Shown here: positions 1 through 7,400 of the stretch, piece by piece | How positions within the stretch are numbered: position 1 is the stretch's first letter | How the letters are laid out: the number at the start of each line of letters is the position of its first letter | Assembly: GCA_963735885.1 (NCBI GenBank) | Contig: CAVTMP010000008.1 | Location: forward strand, 248,001-312,000 | Length of the DNA: 64,000 nucleotides | Direction: 5' to 3' | Source of the DNA: JBBSBL01 sp963735885 | GTDB lineage: Bacteria; Actinomycetota; Thermoleophilia; Solirubrobacterales; Solirubrobacteraceae | Made by a program: the position numbers and the translations under genes | The notes under the pieces: generated by a model | The model's input: the letters and a program-made list of their open reading frames with translations, nothing else | Databases searched by the model: none | What the model was told of the DNA's origin: nothing

Positions 1-178
1 GAGCGTCTCGATTCGGCGCGCGAGGAACGGGTCAGGGCGGATTCAGGGCAGGCGCGCCAGGACGGTCGCGGCCCGAGAACCGGAAAACCCCACCTTCACC
101 CGCGGGACTTGACTCCGGGGGAAACCCGCAGGCGGATCGTGAGAGCTACCGACGTGTTACGGAGCGTCGCGGGGGTAG

Positions 179-745
179 CGTCAGATCCGTGGTCGTCGTA
201 GGTTCCGCCGCGGCCAGCACGCCCAGCTCGCGGTCAACGACCAGCAGGTCGTCGTCGCCGCCGAGATCACCACCGAGTCACCGGACTTCGGCCACCTCGA
301 ACCGATGGTCCGCGCCACCCAACGCGAGCTGCGCGTCGTCGAGCTCGCCGACCCCGACGTCGTGCTCGCCGATGCCGGCTACTGGCATCAGCGCCAGATC
401 GAAGCGGTCGTCAGCGACGGCATGCGGGTGCTCGTCCCGCCCGACGCTGGATGGACGGGCGGCTTCTATGACTTCACGCGCCGCGTGCTCGCCACCCCGG
501 AGGGCCGCGCGCTCTACCGACAGCGGCAGATCACGATCGAGCCGGTGTTCGGCCAGACCAAGTTCAACCGCATGATCAGACGCTTCCAACGCCGCGGCAG
601 GACCGCCTGCCGGTCGGAATGGCGGCTCATCGCGGCCACGCACAACCTCCTGGGATGTAACTGCGCGGCGAGGGTCCCGGCGTCGGTGTCCGGGCGCGGA
701 GTTGGCGTCGGGCACACCTGGACAGGGGCTCTTGGGAGAACGTAG
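179..745 (+). pseudogene. 5'-truncated DDE transposase remnant (IS1182/IS5-like)
   Basis: The open frame begins right after an in-frame TAG at 176-178, with no start codon fitting a full transposase. The readable part resembles the C-terminal half of IS1182-type transposases: a GQHAQLAVNDQQVVVAAEIT segment, then VLADAGYWH (second acidic residue of the DDE core) and ITIEPVFGQTKFN (the final Glu), then an Arg-rich segment and AATHNLL. The N-terminal DNA-binding part and first catalytic Asp are absent, so it cannot be active. Similarity fades near 655 and the frame runs on to a stop at 743-745. No terminal inverted repeats were recognised. The family is inferred from the motif pattern only. Confidence 0.75.
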
Positions 746-961
746 GTTGGGCAGGCCGTGCTCGAGATGGGCTGCGAGCCCGACATCACCTCTGTGGCCG
801 TCCCTGCCACTCGCCCGGTTGGGCAGTGAGCCCGGATCCGTTCTTGTAGCGCCTGTCCGCGGGGCTGCGGGCGACCACGGTGGTGGCTGCGCGGCGTCCC
901 CGGATGCCGGGCGACGCGCGTGGTGTGACGCTTGGTTGGAACTTCCGAGGAGCAACGTCCA

Positions 962-2008
962 GTGCGCCGCGGACTTCTGCCGATTCTTCCCGCCCTGGCG
1001 CTCGCCGCGAGCGCCGTGCTTGGCCTCGCGGCGCCCACGCCCGCGGCGTTCCCGGGGCGCAACGGGAGGATCGCCGTGTCGTATTTCGAAGGCGACCCCG
1101 AAAGGATCGGGCCGTTCCGGGCAGGGATCGGGCTGCTGCGCGCGGACCGGAGCCCGTCGCAGACGCGCGCGAACGTGATCGGCTGCGCCCCATCTCCCCC
1201 CCGGTCACGCGCCAGCTGCGACTACTCGTCGACCGCGTTGTCGCCCGACGGGCGCTGGATCGCGTTCGACACCGGCGACGAGTTCTCGCGTGAGCGGCGG
1301 ATCGGGGTCGTGCGCGTGGACGGGACCGGGCGTCGCCTGCTCCCCGCCGCCGGGAAGGACCCGGGGAACCCGACCTGGTCTCCGAAGGGCGGTCGGATCG
1401 CGTTCGACAGCCTGCGCACCGCGGGCTCGGTGCGCGACCTGTACGTAGTCGCGGCCAACGGTCGTGGGCGGCCGCGGCGGGTCGTGGCCTCCGCGTCGAA
1501 CCCGTCGTGGTCGGCCCGCGGGCTGTTCGCGTTCGAGCGCCGTGCCCTTCCCGCAGGCTCGCGGATCTTCGTGTCGCGGACCTCCGGCGCCCACGCCCAC
1601 GCCGTTAGCCGCCGCACCGGCGGGACCCCCACGGAGCTCTCGCGGGACCCCGACTTCTCGCCCGGTGGCTCGCGGCTCGTCTACACCTCGTGGAATTTGC
1701 ATCGGCTCGTGGTCGTGGGCGCCGACGGCCGCGGCACGCGCCCGCTCGCAGCGACCAACGCCCAGTATCCGGCCTGGTCGCCGGACGGCCGTCTGCTCGC
1801 CTGGTACCGATACGGCGCCAATCCGGGGATCTACGTCGGCCGGGCCGACGGGACCCACGCCCACGCGATCGCCCGCAACCGCGAAGGGATCGGCCGCACC
1901 GACGGCCCCGGCAGCTCGCCAGGCCTCTCCTCCTTGAGCTACTCGCCGAGCTGGCAGCCGCTCCGGCCACGAGCGGCGGCCCTTCCTCCCCGCGCCGGAC
2001 GGGGATAA
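962..2008 (+). CDS. secreted TolB-like beta-propeller protein (PD40 repeats)
   Basis: About 348 aa. The GTG at 962 is chosen because a GAGGAG stands 7 nt upstream and the protein then starts with an Arg-rich n-region and a hydrophobic stretch ending in PTPAAF, a good Sec signal peptide. The exported part contains repeated blades of the type PTWSPKGGRIAF, PDFSPGGSRLVY and PAWSPDGRLLAW, which are PD40/WD40-like TolB repeats. No catalytic motif is visible, so it is probably a binding or scaffold protein outside the membrane. A close paralogue follows at 2185, suggesting a tandem duplication. The ligand is unknown. Confidence 0.8.
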   Translation: MRRGLLPILPALALAASAVLGLAAPTPAAFPGRNGRIAVSYFEGDPERIGPFRAGIGLLRADRSPSQTRANVIGCAPSPPRSRASCDYSSTALSPDGRWIAFDTGDEFSRERRIGVVRVDGTGRRLLPAAGKDPGNPTWSPKGGRIAFDSLRTAGSVRDLYVVAANGRGRPRRVVASASNPSWSARGLFAFERRALPAGSRIFVSRTSGAHAHAVSRRTGGTPTELSRDPDFSPGGSRLVYTSWNLHRLVVVGADGRGTRPLAATNAQYPAWSPDGRLLAWYRYGANPGIYVGRADGTHAHAIARNREGIGRTDGPGSSPGLSSLSYSPSWQPLRPRAAALPPRAGRG

Positions 2009-2184
2009 GCAGCGATGCGGGGCCGTAGCTTGACGCTTGTTGTGCAGTGGTGCTGTCCTGTTGGGCTCGGTCTCAGCGGGTATCACTGTCCGGGGTTGGT
2101 GCGGGGTCCGGGACCGAGCGCGATCGGAGGCGGTGGGCGATGGAGCGGATCGGGTTGCACGGTCGCGAGACGCAGGCGAGCGCG

Positions 2185-3266
2185 ATGAGCGTGCGACGCC
2201 GCGCGGGGCTGCTGGCGGCCGTCGTCGGCTTCGTGCTGGCGCTGCCTGGGGATGCCGGTGCGGCGTATCCGGGCGCCAACGGCGACCTCGCCTACCACGT
2301 CCCACCGTGCAACCCCGGGGCGGCGGAGTTCCCTGGCGACCCGGGTTGCCCGAGCGTGGAGCCGGGGCCTGTGCTCTACCGCGTGCGCGGCGACGGCACG
2401 CAGCTGCGCCGGATCTTCGCGCGGAACGTCCCGAAGGGGCAGTACCAAACGGTGGTGCCTTGGGACGGGTCCGATCCCGTCTGGTCGCCTGGCGGCCGCC
2501 GGATCGCGTTCCTGCGGCCGACCGTGCCCTCGCGGGAGGGCTGCGAGGTCACCGACGTTCTCTGCGAGTGGTGGGTCAATGAGCTGGTCGTCGGTGACGT
2601 CGCATCGGGGGCGGTGCGCACGGTCCTCTCGCCCCGGGACCCGCGCTTCGGCGCAGCGGAAGGGGGGGGGCCGCCGTCGCTGTGTGGGGCCGGGCGTCCT
2701 GGTCACCGGACGGCCGCCGTCTGGTGTTCAGGTATTCGAACGACGCTGTCACCCCCGCGGTGAACGACCTCTACACGGTGCGCGAGGACGGCAGCGACCT
2801 GCGGCTCGTCACCCACCTGGGCTACTGGGGGAGGGATCCGGCCTGGTCGACGCGCAACTGGATCGCATTCACCCGCTACTCGTTCGCCAGCCACGCCATG
2901 CGCCCGGACATCTGGATGGTCAGGCCGGACGGGGGCGACCTCCATGCGGTCACCCGAGCCGGGGGCACGTCGGCCGCCTGGACCCCCTCCGGGCGCACGC
3001 TCGCCTACGTCTGCGACCGGTGGCTGTGCACGCTGCGCCCGGGAGGACGGAGGCGGCTCATCGTTCGCTCCGGAACCCACCCGGCGTGGTCACCCGACGC
3101 CCACCGGATCGCACTCGTCGGGCGCAACGGCACCTACACCGCCCGCCCGGACGGCTCGCGGCTGCACATGATCCTGCGCAAGCGCCCGAGCCTCTGCAAC
3201 TTCTCCATCACCACCCGCGGGTGCCTGCCCGGCAGCCTCGACTGGCAGCCACTGCCCCGGCGCTAG
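2185..3266 (+). CDS. secreted TolB-like beta-propeller protein, frame broken in a G9 run
   Basis: The ATG at 2185 begins MSVRRRAGLLAAVVGFVLAL, a signal peptide followed by AAYPGANGDLAY, the same mature N-terminus style as the neighbour at 962. Blades include PVWSPGGRRIAFL and ASWSPDGRRLVF, then AWSTRNWIAFTRY and PAWSPDAHRIALV. The first half is in one frame up to about 2670 and the second half, from about 2680 to the stop at 3264-3266, is in another. The switch coincides with nine consecutive G at 2662-2670, and one more G would restore a single ~360-aa protein. It may be a sequencing error, a real mutation or a slippage site. Confidence 0.7.
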
Positions 3267-3505
3267 CGGAGCCGTCCGTTGGTCCGGCGGGCTGTGCCGA
3301 GTGTTGGATGGGTGGAGGAGGGGACGCGCAGGCGCTGGGCGTGGAATCTCGAGCCGCGTGGCTCGTACAGGCTGATGGCACCGCTGATCCGCTGCATGGG
3401 CAGACGTCGGGAGCAGGAGATCTTGGACGAGCCTCAAGCGCCCTGGAGCGGGCCGGGACGTCCCCACGGTTGGGGGGCGTAGAGCACCCACGCGGTGGCC
3501 ATCGG

Positions 3506-4135
3506 TCAGCCGCCTCGAGCAGCGGGCCCGGACCGCCTGCTGCGCTCGGCCTGCGCCTTGACCCGGCGGAGGATGAGCCTCCTGATGAGCGCGCTGACCG
3601 GCCCGACCACCCGCCAGTACGCCGCGAACCGCTGCCGGCTGCGCGCGTCGGTCGTCGCGATGCGCGTCTCGGTCGTCACCAGCGTGCGCGCGCGTCCGTA
3701 CCGGTCGGCGCGAATGGCGAACGCGATCTTCGCGTAGCCGGGTTCGTCGAAGGCCGCGAACGCGTCCGGCCCGATGGCGACCGGCTGCTCGTCGCCGACC
3801 TTCCAGGGTCTGGTCACCGACCCGAAGGCGATCTCGGCAGGACGCTCGGCGAGCAACGGGAAGCCCACCCGCGGCATGTCGGCGAACGTGAAGGGCGGTG
3901 CAGGCGGCGCCGGCTCGCCGAGCGCACGGGCCCGCAGGCGCGCGGGAACGGCGCGCAGCATGAGCAGCCACCGCACCAGGCCGATCTGCGAGAGGTCGGC
4001 GCCGCGGACCGCGGCCCATGTCGTCTCCACGTCTGCGTTCACCACGCACGCGTGCGCTTCGCTCACGTCGTACGCGGGCAGGTAGCCGTCGAGGAGGACC
4101 GGCTCGGCCTCCCGCGTAACGGACACTGCCCGCAC
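3506..4135 (-). CDS. SRPBCC/START-like hypothetical protein
   Basis: About 209 aa from the GTG at 4135, preferred because GGAG lies five bases upstream; the frame is open to an ATG at 4189. The pattern VNADVETTWAAVRGADLSQI, then an aromatic-rich core and repeated short beta-strand-like segments ending in a helix (RFAAYWRVVGPVSALIRRLI), resembles polyketide cyclase/START-like ligand-binding folds. The C-terminus is basic (RRVKAQAERSRRSG). No catalytic residues can be assigned. It lies alone on the minus strand, converging on the beta-propeller gene at 3266 and followed upstream by tRNA-Arg. The function is unknown and the family assignment is tentative. Confidence 0.6.
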   Translation of the reverse strand: MRAVSVTREAEPVLLDGYLPAYDVSEAHACVVNADVETTWAAVRGADLSQIGLVRWLLMLRAVPARLRARALGEPAPPAPPFTFADMPRVGFPLLAERPAEIAFGSVTRPWKVGDEQPVAIGPDAFAAFDEPGYAKIAFAIRADRYGRARTLVTTETRIATTDARSRQRFAAYWRVVGPVSALIRRLILRRVKAQAERSRRSGPAARGG

Positions 4136-4213
4136 GATAGCTCCATCACGACGCACCCCGAACGCCACGCGCCACGGGACGGGCACCAATAGACGATCTT
4201 CCGAGTCGTGAAG

Positions 4214-4287
<74 letters not shown>

Positions 4288-4417
4288 AGGGCGGCCCAGT
4301 GTAGCCGCGGCCGGTGTGGGCTCCGGCCCATGCGCTCTATCAACGTCGCCGACGCCGAGCCCGCCCACGACGTCGAGGATCCGCCCGGCTTCCGCAGCGG
4401 TCGCGCCCGGCTCGGCC

Positions 4418-4534
4418 CGGCCCCTCGGCGCCGAGCAGCTCGGGGCGAGCGTGTTCGAGCTGCCGCCGGACGAGGACCTGATGGCGCCGCGGTCGGCGGG
4501 GGTCGACCGCTGGGCCGGCGAGGCCGAGCGGTGA
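4418..4534 (+). pseudogene. possible cupin-family gene scrap
   Basis: In the otherwise empty 4288-4544 gap, one frame reads PLGAEQLGASVFELPPDEDLMAP and then stops at 4532-4534. LGxxxxELPPG-like segments open many small cupin proteins, but the His-rich metal-binding motifs that should follow are missing. It is at most a remnant and could be chance similarity. Nothing else was seen in this gap. Confidence 0.2.
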
Positions 4535-4544
4535 CCGCGTCGGG

Positions 4545-5774
4545 TCAGCCGCCTGGGGTGAACCGGATCGGCAGCGCGTCGAGGCCGTAGATCCCGCTCA
4601 CGCCCTGGCGCTGCGGCTCGCCCGCGAGCTCGAGCGTCTCGATCCGCCGGGCGAGGAACGCCAGCCCCTCCTGGAGCTCCGCGCGGGCGAGGTTGGCGCC
4701 GAGGCAGAAGTGGACGCCCGCCCCGAAGGTGAGCATCCGGGTGGTCGGCCGCTCGGCGGCGATGTCGAAGTCGTGCGGCGCCGCGAACGTCCCGGGATCG
4801 CGGTTGGCCGTGAAGGCGCAGACCATCAGCACCGTGTCGGCCGGGAAGGTGACGCCGTCGTACTCGACCTCCTCGACGAGGATCCGGGCGGTGAACGGGG
4901 TGATCGGCTCGTAGCGCAGCGCCTCCTCGGCGGCCGCGGGCGCGAGCCCCTCGGGGTCGGCGCGCAGCGCCGCCCACTGGTCCGGCCGCTCGGCCAGGAG
5001 CGCGACGGCCTGCGCGAGCTGGCTCTGCGTCGTGTCCACCCCACCGACGAGCACGTTGAGCACGAGGTTTTCGAGCTCGACGTCGGAGAGCCGGTCGCCC
5101 TCCTCCTCGGCGGTGATGAGCGCGGAGATGAGGTCGTCGGCGGGCGTCGTGCGCCGGTGCGCGATGAGCGGGCGCACCCAGGCGTAGAACTCGGCGACCT
5201 TCGCGTCGATCGTCGCAAGGGTCGGCGGGTCGGTGAGCGCGACCGGATCGAACTGGCGCTGGATCCACATGGACCAGTCGTGCAGCCGGGGCGCGTCCTC
5301 GCGCGGCGCGCCCATGACCGTCGCGATCGTGAGCGCCGGGTAGGGCTTCGCGACCGCCTCGACGAAGTCGCACCCGCCGGCCGGCGCGACGGGCGCCCAG
5401 AGCTCCTCGAGGAAGCCGCGCATCGCCGGCCGGTAGCGGTCGGCCGCCCCGCGCGAGAGCGCCGGCCCGACGAGCTGGCGCAGGCGGCGGTGGTCGGCGC
5501 CGTTGACGTTGATGATGTTGCGCACGATCTGCTCGTGGAGCGGCCCCTGCGTGATCCCGAAGAGCTCGGCGATCTTCAGGCCCGGGAAGATCGCGGACTT
5601 CGTCTTCAGGAAGAAGTCGCCCGCGGCGCGGTCGAGCACGATCGTCGCGAGCGGCGCCCGCACGAGCCAGTGCCGGTCCGCGAGCTCACGCATCGCGTCG
5701 TGGAACCGCGCACCGCGCAGCTCGGGGTCCATGTAGTCGAGCTCGGGGAGGTCGAGGTCGGCGAGGGCGGGCAT
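4545..5774 (-). CDS. cytochrome P450
   Basis: A 409-aa soluble bacterial P450. The I-helix oxygen-binding region reads GGVDTT, the K-helix ExxR is in EEALR, and the heme-binding loop is FGAGVHFCLGANLAR with the axial Cys at about residue 357. It has the usual length and no membrane anchor. It would use heme iron and an external ferredoxin/reductase pair to hydroxylate a small organic substrate; no redox partner gene is nearby. A TAGGCT hexamer (5784-5789, minus strand) ends 10 nt before the ATG and there is no Shine-Dalgarno, suggesting a near-leaderless mRNA. It is divergent from vapBC, with a 67-bp shared upstream region. The substrate cannot be inferred. Confidence 0.95.
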   Translation of the reverse strand: MPALADLDLPELDYMDPELRGARFHDAMRELADRHWLVRAPLATIVLDRAAGDFFLKTKSAIFPGLKIAELFGITQGPLHEQIVRNIINVNGADHRRLRQLVGPALSRGAADRYRPAMRGFLEELWAPVAPAGGCDFVEAVAKPYPALTIATVMGAPREDAPRLHDWSMWIQRQFDPVALTDPPTLATIDAKVAEFYAWVRPLIAHRRTTPADDLISALITAEEEGDRLSDVELENLVLNVLVGGVDTTQSQLAQAVALLAERPDQWAALRADPEGLAPAAAEEALRYEPITPFTARILVEEVEYDGVTFPADTVLMVCAFTANRDPGTFAAPHDFDIAAERPTTRMLTFGAGVHFCLGANLARAELQEGLAFLARRIETLELAGEPQRQGVSGIYGLDALPIRFTPGG

Positions 5775-5813
5775 GGCCAGGGGAGCCTAGACCGGCGCCG
5801 CCCCCGGCAGCAG

Positions 5814-5835
5814 GCGCATCATGATGCGCTAGCAT
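5814..5835 (+). promoter_or_regulatory. vapBC operator palindrome and -10 box
   Basis: GCGCATCATGATGCGC (5814-5829) is a perfect 16-bp palindrome. It is followed at once by TAGCAT (5830-5835), whose last base is seven before the vapB ATG at 5842, as expected for a leaderless transcript. VapB ribbon-helix-helix proteins usually bind inverted repeats over their own promoter, so this is the likely autoregulatory operator. It could also affect the divergent P450 promoter 25-30 bp away. Confidence 0.6.
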
Positions 5836-5841
5836 GAGCAC

Positions 5842-6075
5842 ATGCGCACCACCATCACCTTCGCCGACGACGTGGCCAAGGCCGTCGAGCGGGTCCAGCG
5901 CGAACGCTCCGTCGGCGTGAGCGAGGCGGTCAACGACCTCGTGCGACGTGGCCTGGCCGCCGAGCCTCCGGCAACGTCCTTCCGCCAGCGGACCCACGAT
6001 CTCGGGCCGCCGCGCATCGACATCGCGAACGTCGCCGAGGCGCTCGAGACGCTCGACGGGCCCGCCGCCCGCTGA
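5842..6075 (+). CDS. vapB: VapB-type ribbon-helix-helix antitoxin
   Basis: 77 aa. The N-terminus MRTTITFADDVAKAVERVQR, followed by a second helix ending in VNDLVRRGL, is a ribbon-helix-helix DNA-binding fold. The C-terminal tail (THDLGPPRIDIANVAEAL) would wrap into the toxin's active site. The stop overlaps the toxin start (TGATG), coupling translation, and the expected operator palindrome lies just upstream. There is no Shine-Dalgarno, and the -10 box spacing fits a leaderless message. VapB neutralises VapC and the complex represses its own promoter; this follows from family knowledge. Confidence 0.88.
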   Translation: MRTTITFADDVAKAVERVQRERSVGVSEAVNDLVRRGLAAEPPATSFRQRTHDLGPPRIDIANVAEALETLDGPAAR

Positions 6076-6539
6076 TGCTCGTCGACGCCAACCTGCTGCT
6101 CTACGCGACCAACTCGGCGGACCCGCGGCACCCGCCGGCGGCCGAGTGGCTCACCGCCCGGCTCAACGGGGGCCGGCGGGTGGGCATCGCCTGGACGAGC
6201 TTGATCGCGTTCCTGCGCATCTCGACCCACCCGCGCGTCTTTCCCCGGCCGCTCGACCCGCGCGACGCCTGGCGGCACGTCGAAGACTGGTTGGCCGTTC
6301 CGGTCGTGTGGGCGCCGGAGCCGGGTGTCGGTCACGGGCCGCTCCTCGGAGAGCTCGTCACGCGGCACGACGTGCGCGGGAACCTCATTCCGGACGCCCA
6401 CCTCGCGGCCCTGGCGCTCGAACACGGGCTCATGGTGTGCAGCGCCGACACCGACTTCGCGCGCTTCCCGGAGGTCCGCTGGCAGGACCCGCTCGCGGCG
6501 GGGGCTGACCTACGCGACTCACACCGAAAGCGCGGATGA
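6075..6539 (+). CDS. vapC: VapC-type PIN-domain ribonuclease toxin
   Basis: 154 aa. The PIN domain begins MLVDANLLLYA with the first catalytic Asp. A central Glu/Asp region lies around PLLGELVTRHDVRGN, then NLIPDAHLAALALEHG and CSADTDFARFP supply the further acidic residues that hold Mg2+. PIN toxins cut RNA, often tRNA or rRNA, when the antitoxin is degraded. The gene overlaps vapB by one base. Its stop overlaps the next gene's ATG (6536), so the secreted protein downstream may be co-transcribed by accident of packing. Confidence 0.9.
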   Translation: MLVDANLLLYATNSADPRHPPAAEWLTARLNGGRRVGIAWTSLIAFLRISTHPRVFPRPLDPRDAWRHVEDWLAVPVVWAPEPGVGHGPLLGELVTRHDVRGNLIPDAHLAALALEHGLMVCSADTDFARFPEVRWQDPLAAGADLRDSHRKRG

Positions 6540-7246
6540 TCTCGCCCGTGTCCGTCCGCCTCGGAGCACCGCTCGTCCTGGCGCTCGCCGCGCTCGCCCT
6601 CCCCGCGAGCGCGTCCGCTCGCTTCTTCGGCTCCAGCCTGCGCCGCCCCGCCAACGTCAACTTCGGTTGCGAGACCGCCCCGGTGTTCGACACCTTCTCG
6701 CCGTCCGGTTTCGCGTTCGCCCCGTCGGGCCGGCGGACGTGCACCTGGCGGCCGCTCGGGTACTTCAACCGCATCGGGGTGTTCGGGACGGTGCCGGGCA
6801 ACGGCGTCATCCGGCGGATCCAGGTCCGCGCCGGGCGCAACCCCGCGCCGCTGCGCTTCACGATCCTCCAGTCGAGCTCGCGCCTCTACGGCGGCGGAGG
6901 CACGCTGCAGAACACCTTCACGTGCTGCACCGCGCGGCGCTTCAGCCGCGCGTTCCGGCCGCGGGCCAACCGGGTCACCACCGTGACCGTGAACATGCGG
7001 GTCTTCCGCAGCGTCGACAGCCAGGCGCTCCTGCAGACGAACGACGTCGTCGGCCTCAGCGCCGTCGGCCGGGGAACGCTGCCGCTGCGCGTCGGCGGCG
7101 GACTCGGCGGCTACACCACCGGCAACGCGATCTCCGGCTTCTTCTACCCGCTGACCCGCGCCGGCGAACCGCGGGCGGAGGGCAGCGGCCTCACCGGCAT
7201 CGAGGTCCTGCTGCGCTGGGAGTTCCTGCCGGCGCGGCGGCGGTAG
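6536..7246 (+). CDS. secreted hypothetical protein
   Basis: 236 aa. MISPVSVRLGAPLVLALAAL leads into LPASASARFFG, a clear Sec signal peptide with an Ala-x-Ala cleavage site. The mature part is rich in Arg, Gly and Phe with an even number of Cys in short motifs (FGCETAP, TFTCCTARR), suggesting an extracytoplasmic beta-rich fold with disulfides. No known domain was recognised. The start overlaps the vapC stop by 4 nt, and the stop is directly adjacent to the 3' end of the convergent tRNA-Ser, leaving no spacer. Confidence 0.7.
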   Translation: MISPVSVRLGAPLVLALAALALPASASARFFGSSLRRPANVNFGCETAPVFDTFSPSGFAFAPSGRRTCTWRPLGYFNRIGVFGTVPGNGVIRRIQVRAGRNPAPLRFTILQSSSRLYGGGGTLQNTFTCCTARRFSRAFRPRANRVTTVTVNMRVFRSVDSQALLQTNDVVGLSAVGRGTLPLRVGGGLGGYTTGNAISGFFYPLTRAGEPRAEGSGLTGIEVLLRWEFLPARRR

Positions 7247-7336
7247 CGGAGAGGGCGGGATTCGAACCCGCGAGAGGGCTTCAAACCCCCAACTCGCTTA
7301 GCAGGCGAGCGCCTTAAGCCACTCGGCCACCTCTCC
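7247..7336 (-). tRNA. tRNA-Ser(GCT)
   Basis: A 90-nt class II tRNA on the minus strand. The acceptor GGAGAGG pairs with CCTCTCC and the discriminator is G. The anticodon loop CTGCTAA gives GCT, there is a long variable arm, and the T arm is CGCGGGTTCGAATCCCGC. It begins directly after the stop codon of the convergent gene ending at 7246. Confidence 0.95.
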
Positions 7337-7354
7337 GGGCGAGGCCAGTGTAGA

Positions 7355-7392
7355 GGTCCGGCCGCGGCCTCCGGCCCACGCGGGCCCGGACC
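7355..7392 (-). terminator. candidate hairpin terminator after the protease gene
   Basis: GGTCCGG (7355-7361) pairs with CCGGACC (7386-7392), and an inner CCGCG/CGCGG adds five more pairs. It lies just past the stop of the protease gene (7401, minus strand) and before tRNA-Ser. There is no U-tract, as is common in high-GC actinobacteria. Confidence 0.4.
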
Positions 7393-7400
7393 GCACGGGC

